From positions 372,001-436,000 of the forward strand of contig NZ_QOKZ01000003.1 of the NCBI RefSeq assembly GCF_003697785.1: a stretch of DNA of 64,000 bases, in the 5' to 3' direction. Shown piece by piece: positions 38,961 through 48,755 of this stretch. The stretch is from Paracoccus alkanivorans. GTDB taxonomy: Bacteria > Pseudomonadota > Alphaproteobacteria > Rhodobacterales > Rhodobacteraceae. The notes beneath the pieces were generated by a model that saw only the letters and a list, made by a program, of their open reading frames with translations, was not told where the DNA came from and did not search any database. Numbering within the stretch: the first letter of the stretch is position 1; the number at the start of each line of letters is the position of its first letter. Both the position numbers and the translations under genes were made by a program.

Positions 38961-39557
38961 ATGCTGACACTTTATCATGCCGCCAACAGCCGCTCGACCA
39001 CGATCGTTCAGCTTATCGAGGAAATGGGGCTGACCGGGCAGGTCGATATCGTTGATGTCACGATCCCGCGACAGGATGGCTCGGGTGGCCGCGATCCCCG
39101 GAACCCGCATCCCGAGGGCAAGGTGCCATATCTCGTGAATGGGGGCGATCATATCCGGGAGCGCGGCGCGATCATCGTCTATCTGACCGACATGTTCCCG
39201 GACAGCGGGCTTGGACGATCGGCAGGAGATCCGCAGCGAGGCGAATATCTGTCATGGCTGTTCTATTACCAGGGCGTGATGGAACCCGTCATGATCCTGA
39301 AATTCGTGCAGATCGGTCATCCTGCCATAGAGGCGTCGCTGCGTGATTACGACACCATGTTGACAAGGCTGGACGAGGTGCTTGGCAAGCAACCCTATCT
39401 TCTGGGCGAGAATTTCAGCGCTGCCGACCTGCTCTGCTCCGGGCCCTTCGCCTGGTTTGGGGATCAACTGCCATCAACCCCGGTCATCGACGCATGGGTC
39501 GCCCGTTGCCAGGACCGGGATGCCGTAAGGAGGGTTCAGGCAAGAGACAATTCCTGA
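38961..39557 (+). CDS. Glutathione S-transferase family protein
   Basis: 198 residues from the ATG at 38961, preceded by AAGGAGA. The thioredoxin-like N-terminal domain begins MLTLYHAANSRSTTIVQLIEEMG and contains GKVPYLV and ERGAIIVYL. The helical C-terminal domain has the N-capping/hydrophobic-staple-like ENFSAADLLCSGPFAWF. Activity and substrate are not predictable. Divergent from the WYL regulator and followed by a hairpin shared with rpsU. Confidence 0.9.
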   Translation: MLTLYHAANSRSTTIVQLIEEMGLTGQVDIVDVTIPRQDGSGGRDPRNPHPEGKVPYLVNGGDHIRERGAIIVYLTDMFPDSGLGRSAGDPQRGEYLSWLFYYQGVMEPVMILKFVQIGHPAIEASLRDYDTMLTRLDEVLGKQPYLLGENFSAADLLCSGPFAWFGDQLPSTPVIDAWVARCQDRDAVRRVQARDNS

Positions 39558-39576
39558 GCGAAAGCCGCCGCTTTCA

Positions 39577-39608
39577 AAAGCAAACCCCCGTGGCAAAAGC
39601 CACGGGGG
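39577..39608 (-). terminator. Bidirectional hairpin; intrinsic terminator of rpsU
   Basis: CCCCCGTGGC and GCCACGGGGG pair as a perfect 10-bp stem with an AAAA loop (39585-39608). On the minus strand TTTGCTTTTG follows, fitting a Rho-independent terminator for rpsU. On the plus strand it may also end the GST transcript. Confidence 0.8.
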
Positions 39609-39635
39609 CCGCTGAATACGCGTGATCGCGTCGTC

Positions 39636-39842
39636 TTACAGTGCGCCTTCGCGCTGTGCCTTTTTACGGGCCAGCTTGCGGGCGCGGCGTACGGCCTCTG
39701 CCTTTTCACGGGCTTTCTTGACCGACGGCTTCTCGAAATGCTGCCGAAGCTTCATCTCGCGGAAGACCCCTTCGCGCTGAAGTTTCTTCTTCAGGGCGCG
39801 AAGCGCCTGTTCGACATTGTTGTCGCGAACATTGACCTGCAT
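39636..39842 (-). CDS. rpsU: 30S ribosomal protein S21
   Basis: 68 residues beginning [20 protein letters not shown], with a very basic C-terminal half ([21 protein letters not shown]), exactly the S21 pattern. It helps initiation on the small subunit. Single-gene unit with its own promoter (39895-39923) and terminator (39577-39608). AAGGTGG lies just upstream of the ATG. Confidence 0.97.
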   Translation of the reverse strand: MQVNVRDNNVEQALRALKKKLQREGVFREMKLRQHFEKPSVKKAREKAEAVRRARKLARKKAQREGAL

Positions 39843-39890
39843 GTGGTTGTCACCACCTTCCTAGGTTAGAGTTGATCTGATTGCAGGAGG

Positions 39891-39923
39891 CGCTCTTCTA
39901 GCAGCGAAGAGCGTCCTTGTCCA
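39891..39923 (-). promoter_or_regulatory. rpsU promoter with embedded inverted repeat
   Basis: Read on the minus strand: TGGACA, 17-base spacer, TAGAAG. The -10 equals that of the rpsT promoter. CGCTCTTC and GAAGAGCG (39891-39898 and 39906-39913) form an 8-bp dyad that overlaps the -10 and the spacer, so it could be an operator or a hairpin. Confidence 0.6.
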
Positions 39924-39941
39924 GATAGAGGCCCGGAAACC

Positions 39942-40598
39942 ATGCAGACAGATCGTGAAACCTTGTTGAATGCGGCTCTCGACCATGTTCCTTTCGAGGG
40001 AATGAATGATCGCGCCCTGCTTGCGGGGGCGGCGGATATCGAAATGCCCGAATCACTGGCGCATGTGCATTTCCCGCAGGGCGGAGCGGGGCTGGCCGCC
40101 GCCTATCATCGTCGCGCCGACGCGGAGTTGCGCGAATGGTTGACGGTCACGCGGCCCGAGGGGCGCTTTCGCGACCGGATCACGGCTGCTGTCTGGCACC
40201 GTCTTTCGCTGGTTCAACCGGAACTGGTGCGTGCCGGGGCGGCAACGCTGGCCCTTCCCGGAAATGCGGCGCTCGGCGCCCGCCTGTTGTGGGAGACGGC
40301 GGACGTCATCTGGTCCGGGCTGGGCGACAATTCGGAAGACGCCAACTGGTATAGCAAGCGTGCGACTCTCTCGGCGGTTATCGGGACAACAGTTCTGTTC
40401 TGGCTGGGGGACGACTCGGATCACCACATGAAGACCCGCGATTTTCTTGACCGCCGGATCGACGGGGTAATGCGTTTCGAGAAAGCCAAGGCATCGCTGC
40501 GCAAGGTCCCGGGCGCTGTGGCATTCGGTGATCTGGCTTTCGGCTGGATACGCGCGCCGCGGCGGCGTAACCTGCCGGGGAAGATGCAGACAAGATAA
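39942..40598 (+). CDS. COQ9-family ubiquinone biosynthesis protein
   Basis: 218 residues. The N-terminal three-helix part is TetR-like (TLLNAALDHVPFEGMNDRALLAGA). The COQ9 core has RFRDRITAAVWHRLSLV, LWETADVIWSGLGDNSEDANWYSKRATLSAVIGTTVLFWLGDDS and FLDRRIDGVMRFEKAK. COQ9 is a lipid-binding partner needed for ubiquinone hydroxylation. A quinone oxidoreductase gene follows after 9 bases. It is divergent from rpsU, as commonly seen in alphaproteobacteria. Confidence 0.92.
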   Translation: MQTDRETLLNAALDHVPFEGMNDRALLAGAADIEMPESLAHVHFPQGGAGLAAAYHRRADAELREWLTVTRPEGRFRDRITAAVWHRLSLVQPELVRAGAATLALPGNAALGARLLWETADVIWSGLGDNSEDANWYSKRATLSAVIGTTVLFWLGDDSDHHMKTRDFLDRRIDGVMRFEKAKASLRKVPGAVAFGDLAFGWIRAPRRRNLPGKMQTR

Positions 40599-40607
40599 GG
40601 AAGCGCC

Positions 40608-41597
40608 ATGTTCTCCGACACGATGAAGGCTATCGAGATCGCCACGCCAGGTGACGCAGACGGGTTGCGGATTACCGGCCGCCCGGTCCCGGTGCCCGGG
40701 CATGATCAAATCCTGATCAAGATTGCCTATGCCGGTGTGAACCGCCCGGATGTCCTGCAGCGGCAGGGCTCTTACGCGCCGCCGCCCGGTGCTTCGGACC
40801 TGCCTGGGCTGGAAGCCTCGGGCGAGGTCGTGGGGGTTGGCGCGGGTGTCACCCGCTGGCGCAAGGGCGACAAGGTGGCTGCGCTTCTGCCTGGGGGCGG
40901 TTACGCGGAATACGCGGTTTGCAACGCCGATCACGCGCTCGCGATTCCCGGGGGGTTGAGTCTGCGCGAGGCCGCTTGCCTGCCCGAGACGGCATTCACC
41001 GTATGGTCGAATGTCGTGACCCGCGGCGATTTGCAGGCCGGAGAGCGGTTCCTTGTCCATGGCGGCACCTCCGGCATCGGGATGATGGCGATCCAGGTGG
41101 CGCGCGCGCTTGGCGCACGTGTTTGGGCAACAGCCGGAAGCGATGAAAAATGTGCGGCTGTGACCGGGATCGGGGCAACCGCGATCAATTACCGCAAAGA
41201 GGATTTCGTCGAGAAGATGGCCGCTGAAGGTGGCGCGAACCTGATCCTCGACATGGTTGGTGGAAGCTATATTCCGCGCAACATCAAGGTTTTGGCGAAT
41301 GATGGCCGGCTGGTGATGATCGCCTTTCTCGAAGGCCCGAAGGCCGAGTTGAACTTTGCCCAGATCATGGTGAAGCGGCTGACCGTCACCGGCTCGACCC
41401 TGCGTCCCCAATCGGATGCGGCCAAGGCCGGGATCGCGCAGGCGCTGCGTGACCGGCTCTGGCCACTGATCGAGTCGGGTGCGGTGAAGGTGACTATCGA
41501 TAGCGAATTCGCCCTGAAGGATGCAGCTGACGCCCATCGCCGCATGGAAGGCAGCGGGCATATCGGCAAGATCGTTCTGAAGGTCTCAGGCGACTGA
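40608..41597 (+). CDS. NAD(P)H quinone oxidoreductase (zinc-independent MDR family)
   Basis: 329 residues. The GroES-like N-terminal domain has YAGVNRPDVLQRQGSYAPPPGASDLPGLEASG. The Rossmann domain has VHGGTSGIGMMAIQVARALGARVWATAGSDEK. No zinc cysteines are present, as in PIG3/QOR-type enzymes that reduce quinones with NADPH. Nine bases after the COQ9 gene, hence the same transcript. Its end overlaps the convergent flavoprotein gene by 12 bases. Confidence 0.9.
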   Translation: MFSDTMKAIEIATPGDADGLRITGRPVPVPGHDQILIKIAYAGVNRPDVLQRQGSYAPPPGASDLPGLEASGEVVGVGAGVTRWRKGDKVAALLPGGGYAEYAVCNADHALAIPGGLSLREAACLPETAFTVWSNVVTRGDLQAGERFLVHGGTSGIGMMAIQVARALGARVWATAGSDEKCAAVTGIGATAINYRKEDFVEKMAAEGGANLILDMVGGSYIPRNIKVLANDGRLVMIAFLEGPKAELNFAQIMVKRLTVTGSTLRPQSDAAKAGIAQALRDRLWPLIESGAVKVTIDSEFALKDAADAHRRMEGSGHIGKIVLKVSGD

Positions 41598-42794
41598 TCC
41601 GGCTCCGTTGCGGAAAGCGGCGGCGGCCAGCCCCGCGCGCCGCCCGGTTGCGAGGCATCCGGTGATCAGGTAGCCGCCTGTCGGGGCCTCCCAGTCCAAC
41701 ATTTCTCCGGCAACGAAAACGCCGGGGAGGGCGCGGAGCTGCAGGTCGTCCGTAACTGCTGTGCGAGAGATGCCGCCGGCAGTCGAGATCGCCTGTTCCA
41801 GCCCCACCGGTCCGTCATGGCGCAAGGGAAGGGCCCTGGCATGTTTCGCCCAGCCCGCGATATCCGTGGGCCAGGGCTGTCCCCATTCCAGCAGCAGGGC
41901 GGTTTTCACTGGATCGCCGATTATTCGCCGCAACCAGTTGCCGATGGACAGCTTGCCCCTGGGTCTTTGAAAGCGCCGACTGGCCGCCGTATCGTCCAGA
42001 TCCGGCAGCAGATCCACCTTTGCCTCTGCTCCATCCCGGATCAGCGCCGCGACTTCATAGATGCCGCCACCTTCAATGCCATGGCGGGAGATTATCCATT
42101 CCCCACGGGAAACCTGATGCCCTGCATGGACCGCTGCTCCTTTCACCGCCAATCCGAAATACCGCTCCATGGCGGGCGACCAATGAACTTGCAGTCCCAT
42201 ATTTGCGGGTCGGAACCGGGTAATATCCACCCCTGCGGCCTGCAATACGGGAACCCATCCGCCATCGGAACCCAAGCGCGGCCAGCTTGCACCACCCAAG
42301 GCCAGAACCGTCACGGATGGGGCCAGCAACCTGCTACCTTCCGGCGTGGCAAAGCGAAAACCACCGTTCAGGCCGATCCATTTCCAGCGCGTGCGCAACT
42401 CCACTCCGTTTCCACGTAGCCTGGCCAGCCATGAACGCAACAATGGCGAGGCTTTCATTCCGACGGGAAACACTCGCCGGGTCGAGCCGGTGAACAGTTC
42501 GACTCCCAGATCCTCCGCCCATTTCCTGACCTCGTTTGGTCCGAAACCGGGTCTTTCGCTGTCCCAATATCCCAGTGCTTCGCGGGCGCTGCCACTGAAT
42601 CGCCGGGTAAAATCGGGCAAGGATTCGTCCTTGGTCAGGTTCAATCCCGACTTGCCCGCCATCAGGAATTTTCGCGCCGGTGTTGGCATGGCCTCGGTGA
42701 TTACCACGCGCTGCCCGGCGTTTGCGAGCATCTCGGCCGCCATCAACCCGGCCGGACCAGCCCCGATGACCAGCGCATCGACCTGTTCGGTCAC
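41586..42794 (-). CDS. HI0933-like FAD-dependent flavoprotein (TIGR03862-type)
   Basis: 402 residues from a GTG at 42794 that overlaps the holA stop (GTGA). A longer upstream frame is antisense or out of frame with holA and lacks family similarity. The N-terminal FAD motif is DALVIGAGPAGLMAAEMLANAG. Later come KFLMAGKSGLNLT, TVLALGGASWPRLGSDG and a C-terminal GVFVAGEMLDWEAPTGGYLITGCLATGRRAG. The family has no proven reaction. Last gene of the leuS-lptE-holA operon. Confidence 0.88.
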   Translation of the reverse strand: MTEQVDALVIGAGPAGLMAAEMLANAGQRVVITEAMPTPARKFLMAGKSGLNLTKDESLPDFTRRFSGSAREALGYWDSERPGFGPNEVRKWAEDLGVELFTGSTRRVFPVGMKASPLLRSWLARLRGNGVELRTRWKWIGLNGGFRFATPEGSRLLAPSVTVLALGGASWPRLGSDGGWVPVLQAAGVDITRFRPANMGLQVHWSPAMERYFGLAVKGAAVHAGHQVSRGEWIISRHGIEGGGIYEVAALIRDGAEAKVDLLPDLDDTAASRRFQRPRGKLSIGNWLRRIIGDPVKTALLLEWGQPWPTDIAGWAKHARALPLRHDGPVGLEQAISTAGGISRTAVTDDLQLRALPGVFVAGEMLDWEAPTGGYLITGCLATGRRAGLAAAAFRNGAGSVA

Positions 42795-43819
42795 CGCCTG
42801 CCCCGATGGCTCATGGCAAGGCGGATAAGCGCACGCTCTACCAGGGCCATTTGCGGTGCCCGGCTGGAGCTCCGCAAGGTCAGATCGGTGGTCAGCAGTT
42901 GCGAAACCGCTTCTTCCAACGTTGCCACACCCCAGTTCTGCGCCTGCCGTGCCATCCGCTCGCGGCGCGGGCCGAAAACCGGGGGACGCATACGCGATAG
43001 CCCGGCACCCGGCCCTTGTGGATCGGCGGCAGCCATATGCAGCGCCCGGAAATGCCTGAGGGCGGCGATGCACAGGCTGACCGGTGTAATCCCCTGCCCC
43101 TCGATCCGCCGCATCAATGGCCCGAACTCATCCGAGCGTCCTTCGGCCACCACATGCAGCAGTTCGTCCATCTCCGCCTCTATGGTGGCAGGAGCGTTCA
43201 GGGCGATTTCGGCAGGGGTCAAAGGCGAGGAATCACCGTATTTATACAATCCGATCTTCTCTATGGTCTGGCGCATATCCCCGGGATCCAGCGCGCGTGC
43301 AAGCATCATCAGGTCGCGCATCGCGTCACGCGGCACTTCGCGAATGCCCGCGGCTTCCAGCCAGCGGGTGATCTCGTCCTCGCCGGGAGGATCGTCATAA
43401 ACCGGCGCGGCCACAGCCTGTTTATGCGCCTCGAACAATTTGCGAAGTGCCGAGGATTTTGCGAGCCCACCGGCGGTGATCACGATTACCGCATCGCCGG
43501 GCTGCCACGCCTCCAACGCAGCCCCGATCGCGTCGGCGCCACTGTCGGGCGTATCCTCGGCCAGCACGACCCGGGGTCCGGGAAAGAACCCGACTTCCTT
43601 GATCGCGTCCATCAGGGAGGCGGGGTCTTTCTTCAATCCCGCTCCGGCAAGCCGGGTCAGCCGCATCTCTTCCTCGGCATTTTCGCCGACCAGAGAGGCG
43701 ACCGCCTCGGCCCGCTTCAGTGCCACGCGCATCGCATCCTGGCCATAGATCAGCAGGGCGGGGCGCGACGGATCCGGCCGCGCGAGGTAGCGGGCGATCT
43801 CTCCGCCCTTCAGATTCAT
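42791..43819 (-). CDS. holA: DNA polymerase III delta subunit
   Basis: 342 residues. Clamp-loader delta: the N-terminal LLIYGQDAMRVALKRAEAV lacks a functional P-loop as expected. The middle helical part contains SPLTPAEIALNAPATIEAEMDELLHVVAEG, and the C-terminal ALVERALIRLAMSH is conserved. Delta opens the beta clamp encoded by dnaN. It overlaps lptE by 4 bases upstream and the flavoprotein gene by 4 downstream, so all are translationally coupled. Confidence 0.92.
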   Translation of the reverse strand: MNLKGGEIARYLARPDPSRPALLIYGQDAMRVALKRAEAVASLVGENAEEEMRLTRLAGAGLKKDPASLMDAIKEVGFFPGPRVVLAEDTPDSGADAIGAALEAWQPGDAVIVITAGGLAKSSALRKLFEAHKQAVAAPVYDDPPGEDEITRWLEAAGIREVPRDAMRDLMMLARALDPGDMRQTIEKIGLYKYGDSSPLTPAEIALNAPATIEAEMDELLHVVAEGRSDEFGPLMRRIEGQGITPVSLCIAALRHFRALHMAAADPQGPGAGLSRMRPPVFGPRRERMARQAQNWGVATLEEAVSQLLTTDLTLRSSSRAPQMALVERALIRLAMSHRGRR

Positions 43820-44313
43820 GTTTCGGGCAATGCGGCAGAAGCCGCCAGCAAGCGTGTGACCACCTGATCGGCGAGCATCCGGGCCAATCGCTCTCTCGCG
43901 TCGCGTTCAGCGCTGAGTGTGGCGATGGTGGTGCCGGTGGTCGAATAGGACGTGAAGCTGCTGACCCGTCCCGAGGCGAACACCTTGCCCGAGCTGTCCC
44001 TGAGCGAGAAATCCGCCGTCCCGTTCAGCGAATAGCGGGTAGTGACCTCATCGGGTGTGATCGCCTGCGGCACAACGCCGATGCTGACGAGGTAGTCAAG
44101 ATCATACAGCGCCTGTCCGTCCGGACCCAACCTTTCCGCCAACCGGCGGTTGAAGGCGAAATCCTCGTAGGTTTTCGGATCGCGAGGCCGGATCTTGCCG
44201 AACAGCCGGTCGCCTGCGCCTCCGGGGCCATAAACGGGGGTTAGTCCGCAGGCGGCCAGGGCCAGCAAGCCGGCAAGGGCCGCGCGGCGGGTGAGGCGAT
44301 CAGGCAACGACAT
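43816..44313 (-). CDS. lptE: LPS-assembly lipoprotein LptE
   Basis: 165 residues with a lipoprotein signal ending in a lipobox LALAAC (lipidated C22), then GLTPVYGP as in alphaproteobacterial LptE. It plugs the LptD barrel that delivers lipopolysaccharide to the outer leaflet. The leuS-lptE-holA order is the classic one. It overlaps leuS by 14 bases and holA by 4. Confidence 0.92.
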   Translation of the reverse strand: MSLPDRLTRRAALAGLLALAACGLTPVYGPGGAGDRLFGKIRPRDPKTYEDFAFNRRLAERLGPDGQALYDLDYLVSIGVVPQAITPDEVTTRYSLNGTADFSLRDSSGKVFASGRVSSFTSYSTTGTTIATLSAERDARERLARMLADQVVTRLLAASAALPET

Positions 44314-46837
44314 TGACGATCCGTCCCGGGACCACGATCAGTTTTTTCGGAGTCGCCCCGTCAAGGAAGCGCTGCACGGTGTCATCGGCCAGCACCAGCG
44401 CCTCGATCTGATCCTTGGGCATGTCCTTGGCCACGCTGATCTCGGCCCGGCGCTTGCCGTTGATCTGGATGGGCAGGGTCACGGTATCATCCTCCAGCAT
44501 TGCCGGATCCGGTTCGGGCCAGCCGGCATCGACAACCATGCCCTGACCGCCCGCCATTGACCAGACCTCCTCGGCCAGATGCGGCACCATCGGCGCCATC
44601 AACTGGGCCAGGATTCGCAACACCTCCCTGCGCGGTTCACCGCCCGCCCCCGACTTGCCAACGGCGTTGGCCAGTTCATACAGCTTTGCCACGGCCTTGT
44701 TGAATGCGAATCCTTCGATGGATTTCGTCACATCGGCAATCGCCCGGTGCGCAGCGCGTGTCAGTTCGGGGTCTTCTCCGCCGCCACGGGTTTCCTCGGC
44801 CAGCCTGTAGACGCGGGACAGGAACTTGCTGGCGGCCTCGGCGCCCGCGGCGGTCCATTCCACGTCGCGCTCGGGCGGGCTGTCGGACAGCATGAACCAG
44901 CGCGCGGTATCGGCGCCAAAGCTGGATACGATATTGACCGGATCGACGACATTCTTCTTGGATTTCGACATCTTGGCCGAGGGAACCACCTCGACCGGGG
45001 TGCCGTCGGCCAATTTGCCGTCGGTCACATCCTCGGGCAGATGATAGACCGGGCGGCCACGCGTGTCGCGGGTCATGTAGATTTCATGCGTCACCATGCC
45101 CTGGGTGAACAACGCATTGAACGGCTCTTTCGCGGTTTCCGGAAGATGACCCGTCTTGACCATCGCACGGGCGAAGAAGCGGGAATAGAGCAGATGCAGG
45201 ATCGCGTGTTCGATTCCGCCGATATACTGGTCCACATTCATCCAGTAATCGGCATCCGCCCGGTTCGTCGGCGTATCGGCACGCGAAGAGGTGAAGCGCG
45301 CGTAATACCACGAGGAATCCACGAAGGTATCCATTGTATCCGTTTCACGCAGCGCCTTACCCCCGCATTTCGGACAGCTGGCCTGCCGCCAGGTCGGATG
45401 CCGATCCAGGGGGTTTCCGGGCTGGTCAAAGCTGACATCCTGCGGCAGCAGAACCGGCAGGTTCTCTTTCGCTTCGGGAACCGTTCCGCAAGTCTCGCAA
45501 TGCACAACCGGGATCGGACACCCCCAATAGCGCTGCCGGGAAATGCCCCAGTCACGCAGGCGGAACTTCGTCACGCCCTTGCCATAGCCCTCGGCTTCGG
45601 CATGGGCGATGGCGGCGTCGACGGCGGCCTCGCCGGTCTGCTCCGTCTTGCCCGCGAAACCGCGCACATAGGTGACGACTTCTGACTTCAGCGGCACATA
45701 GGCGGCCTTGGCGACCATTGCATCGGCCTGGGCCAGATCCATGCCGCGCTCTCCGAAAGTGGCGCGAATCGGCAGGCCGTATTTCGTGGCGAATTCGTGG
45801 TCGCGCTCGTCATGTGCCGGAGAGCCGAATATCGCGCCGGTGCCGTAATCCATCAGCACGAAATTCGCGATCCAGACTGGCAACTGCCATTCCGGGTCCA
45901 GCGGATGGCGAACGGTCAGCCCGGTGTCGAAACCCATCTTGGGCGCGGTTTCGATGGCTTCCTCGGTGGTGCCGATCCGGCGGCATTCCTCGCAGAAATC
46001 CGCAACCTCGGGCCGCCCGGCTGCGAGTGTCCGGATGATCGGATGATCCGGTGACAGCGCCACGAAAGAGGCTCCCATCAGCGTATCGGGGCGGGTGGTG
46101 TAAACTTCGATGGCATCGAAGCCTTGCGAGGCATCCGTCGCGGCAAAGCTGAATTGCAGTCCGCGAGACTTGCCGATCCAGTTCTGCTGCATCAGCCGCA
46201 CCTTGTCGGGCCAGCCCGTCAGCCCCTCCAGCGCCTCCAGCAATTCCTCGGAATAATCCGAGATGCGAAAGAACCATTGCGTCAGTTCCTTGCGCTCGAC
46301 CGGAGCGCCCGAGCGCCAGCCCTTGCCGTCAATCACCTGCTCGTTGGCCAGAACGGTCATGTCGACCGGATCCCAGTTGACCTGCGCCGATTTGCGGGTG
46401 ATCAGCCCTGCGTCGAGGAAATCCAGGAACAGTGCCTGCTGTTGCGCGACATAAGAATCGTCGCAAGTGGCGAATTCCCGGCTCCAGTCGATGGACAAGC
46501 CAAGAGGCTTCAATTGTTCGCGCATCGTGGCGATATTGCCATAGGTCCAGTCGCGCGGGTGGCCGCCCTGTTCCATCGCGGCGTTCTCGGCGGGCATGCC
46601 GAAAGCGTCCCAGCCCATCGGATGCAGGACGCTGAAACCCTGCGCGCGCTTGAAGCGCGCGACGACATCGCCCATCGTGTAATTGCGGACATGACCCATA
46701 TGGATGCGCCCGGATGGATAGGGGAACATCTCCAGCACGTAGTATTTCGGCCGCTCGTCGCGGATGGCGGTAAAGCTGTCGGCATCGGCCCAGGCCTTCT
46801 GCCATCGGGCTTCGCTGCTGGAGGGATCATAGGGCAT
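44300..46837 (-). CDS. leuS: Leucyl-tRNA synthetase
   Basis: 845 residues, family length. Class I signatures are HMGH (46-49, in [15 protein letters not shown]) and KMSKS (622-626). The editing CP1 domain lies between them ([21 protein letters not shown]). A zinc-type knuckle occurs in [19 protein letters not shown] and CPKCGGKAL. It charges tRNA-Leu. First gene of the leuS-lptE-holA-flavoprotein operon, 81 bases after the DUF3576 gene. Confidence 0.97.
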   Translation of the reverse strand: MPYDPSSSEARWQKAWADADSFTAIRDERPKYYVLEMFPYPSGRIHMGHVRNYTMGDVVARFKRAQGFSVLHPMGWDAFGMPAENAAMEQGGHPRDWTYGNIATMREQLKPLGLSIDWSREFATCDDSYVAQQQALFLDFLDAGLITRKSAQVNWDPVDMTVLANEQVIDGKGWRSGAPVERKELTQWFFRISDYSEELLEALEGLTGWPDKVRLMQQNWIGKSRGLQFSFAATDASQGFDAIEVYTTRPDTLMGASFVALSPDHPIIRTLAAGRPEVADFCEECRRIGTTEEAIETAPKMGFDTGLTVRHPLDPEWQLPVWIANFVLMDYGTGAIFGSPAHDERDHEFATKYGLPIRATFGERGMDLAQADAMVAKAAYVPLKSEVVTYVRGFAGKTEQTGEAAVDAAIAHAEAEGYGKGVTKFRLRDWGISRQRYWGCPIPVVHCETCGTVPEAKENLPVLLPQDVSFDQPGNPLDRHPTWRQASCPKCGGKALRETDTMDTFVDSSWYYARFTSSRADTPTNRADADYWMNVDQYIGGIEHAILHLLYSRFFARAMVKTGHLPETAKEPFNALFTQGMVTHEIYMTRDTRGRPVYHLPEDVTDGKLADGTPVEVVPSAKMSKSKKNVVDPVNIVSSFGADTARWFMLSDSPPERDVEWTAAGAEAASKFLSRVYRLAEETRGGGEDPELTRAAHRAIADVTKSIEGFAFNKAVAKLYELANAVGKSGAGGEPRREVLRILAQLMAPMVPHLAEEVWSMAGGQGMVVDAGWPEPDPAMLEDDTVTLPIQINGKRRAEISVAKDMPKDQIEALVLADDTVQRFLDGATPKKLIVVPGRIVNVVA

Positions 46838-46918
46838 GTCGGACCTCGGGCGTCATTCACTGGCCAGCCGGATGTATACGGCGGCCGGGCTCAGGTCCAG
46901 TGGTGCATGCAGCGGGTG

Positions 46919-47401
46919 CTATAGCCTGCCGTCGCGGACGCGCAGCTGCCTTGCCCGGGTCAGGATGGCATCCTCGACGGCCCGCACGGTTCCCGGCGCA
47001 ACGGCCGCCCCGCCCGGACCCTGCAATGACAGCTTGAGCGAGCGCGCATCCATCGCCGGATCGCTGATCTTGACTGTCGCGCGATAGGACCGGCCACCGC
47101 CCGGAGGCGTGCCATAGCCGGTCACGATAACCCCGGTAAAGGGATCGACGGACTGGATGGGCAGGAAGTTCAGCACCTCGAGGCTGGCATTCCAAAGATA
47201 CTTGTTCACCGCGACCGTGGTGTTCGGATTTGTCCGGTTGCCGAAAACCTCCCAGATCGTGGTCTGGCGCGCATCGGGGCGCATATCCGGGGTGAATGCG
47301 GCGTCGTCGTCATTGCCGCCCCTGCCGCCACCGCCGCACGCGGCAAGACCGACGCAAAGCGTGGTAACGATAATCAGTTTCGCTGCGCCTACCGTCTTCA
47401 T
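46919..47401 (-). CDS. DUF3576 lipoprotein
   Basis: 160 residues. Lipoprotein signal with C22 in GLAAC, a Gly/Asp-rich linker, then the conserved domain TIWEVFGNRTNPNTTVAVNKYLWNASLEVLNFLPIQSVDPFTGVIVTGYG. This family sits upstream of leuS in many alphaproteobacteria; its function is unknown, though an envelope role is plausible from the lipobox. Divergent from the porin at 47.7 kb. Confidence 0.9.
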   Translation of the reverse strand: MKTVGAAKLIIVTTLCVGLAACGGGGRGGNDDDAAFTPDMRPDARQTTIWEVFGNRTNPNTTVAVNKYLWNASLEVLNFLPIQSVDPFTGVIVTGYGTPPGGGRSYRATVKISDPAMDARSLKLSLQGPGGAAVAPGTVRAVEDAILTRARQLRVRDGRL

Positions 47402-47483
47402 GTAATCCCCCGGTTTTTCGCCTTGAACGCAGCTTTAGCGCGGATAACCCCCCTGCGACAAGCGCCTTGGCGAAGCCGGATCG

Positions 47484-47587
47484 GCGCCACATTCGCAATA
47501 TGGACACGGTGCACTCGAATAGTGTGGCGCATGTGCATCACAGAATCCGTTAATCAGGTAGCGGAAACGGCGATTCCGTTGCATCAC
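47484..47587. promoter_or_regulatory. Dyad and direct repeats upstream of the porin
   Basis: GCGCCAC (47484-47490) with ATTCG (47491-47495) pairs with CGAAT (47516-47520) and GTGGCGC (47524-47530), a 12-bp interrupted dyad. Two direct copies of TGCATCAC (47534-47541 and 47580-47587), 46 bases apart and each shortly followed by GAAT, lie nearer the porin. These look like regulator sites in the 268-base divergent region; no protein is assigned. Confidence 0.4.
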
Positions 47588-47669
47588 GAATGTGAAAATA
47601 GGAAACACATTTCATACCCAAGGCGGTAATGCCGGTTTGGGCATCAGAGAGACAAGAGGGAACATGACC

Positions 47670-48686
47670 ATGAAAAAGGCTCTTATCGCCTCCACCGCGC
47701 TGGTTCTGACCGCCGGCTATGCCGCTGCCGACGTCACCATCTCGGGTTACGGCCGGACCGGTGTGATCTATCAGGAAAGCGACGATACCCGCACGAACGA
47801 AACGCAGATCGTTTCGCGCCTGCGCATGAACATCGACGCGTCGACCACCACCGACCAGGGTGTCGAGTTCGGTGGCCGCATTCGTCTGCAGTGGGACCAA
47901 GGTGAAGAAGGCGCGACGGAAAGCCCCGGCCTCCTGTATGTGACTGCCAACGGTCTGACCGTTTCGGTTGGTAACGTCGGCACCGCTTACGATGAAGCCG
48001 GCCTGATCTACGCAACCGAACTGGGCGCTTTTGACCGTTCGGTTGGCGGTAACTCGCTTGGCGACTTCTATGCGTTCAACACCGATGGCTACGATCGTGG
48101 CGACCAGGTTGGCGTTGCCATCGAATATGCCGTTGGCGATCTGACGGCTCGCGCCTCCTATATCGATCCCGACCAGAGCGGTTACTTCGAAGACGACGCC
48201 GATGACGGTGTTATCAATGGCTATAGCGGGTTTGAAGAAGAGTTCGGCGTTTCGTTCGACTATGTCTGGAACGAGCGTCTGGAACTGTCGCTTGCCGCGG
48301 TTCAGAACGGTGCCGGCATCGAGGACAACGACCAGTACTTCGTCGGCGCTCGCTACGCGATCAACGATGCTGCCCGTATCGGCTTGAACTACATCGACAA
48401 CGGCGACGACCGTGCCGAGTTCTTCGATCCCAACGCGGACGGCTCGAACGACTACGATCTGGGCAACACGATCGCGCTGTACGGTGACTACACCCTGGCC
48501 GATGGTCTGACCAATATCGAAGCCTATATCGCCAACAATGACGGTGACTGGGCCAGCAAAGAGTCCGACAATGCCTTCGGTATTGGCGTGAACTACGATC
48601 TGGGTGGCGCTCGTCTGGGTGCTTCGATCCAGCGTGACTATGACGAAGATGTCACCGCCGACATGGGTGTTCGCTTCGACTTCTGA
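47670..48686 (+). CDS. Rhodobacter-type porin
   Basis: 338 residues from the ATG at 47670, nine bases after AAGAGGG (an ATG two codons earlier is possible). Signal peptide MKKALIASTALVLTAGYAAA, then a beta-barrel opening DVTISGYGRTGVIYQ, with FGGRIRLQWDQGEEG and a terminal GVRFDF ending in Phe for outer-membrane insertion. The sequence is very rich in Asp, Glu and Gly, as in general porins of this group. A strong terminator follows. Confidence 0.93.
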   Translation: MKKALIASTALVLTAGYAAADVTISGYGRTGVIYQESDDTRTNETQIVSRLRMNIDASTTTDQGVEFGGRIRLQWDQGEEGATESPGLLYVTANGLTVSVGNVGTAYDEAGLIYATELGAFDRSVGGNSLGDFYAFNTDGYDRGDQVGVAIEYAVGDLTARASYIDPDQSGYFEDDADDGVINGYSGFEEEFGVSFDYVWNERLELSLAAVQNGAGIEDNDQYFVGARYAINDAARIGLNYIDNGDDRAEFFDPNADGSNDYDLGNTIALYGDYTLADGLTNIEAYIANNDGDWASKESDNAFGIGVNYDLGGARLGASIQRDYDEDVTADMGVRFDF

Positions 48687-48710
48687 TCGAAACGATCATC
48701 GCGGATTTAA

Positions 48711-48740
48711 AGAGCGGGCCTTGCGCCCGCTCTTTTCTTT
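48711..48740 (+). terminator. Rho-independent terminator of the porin
   Basis: AGAGCGGGC and GCCCGCTCT make a perfect 9-bp stem with a 5-base loop, followed by TTTCTTTC. The next gene starts only 16 bases beyond. Confidence 0.85.
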
Positions 48741-48755
48741 CTGTTTTGTCCTGTC

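Noticed and set aside
40053..41561. 502-codon minus frame over coq9 and the quinone reductase
   Set aside because: Spans two real plus-strand genes; no protein-family features.
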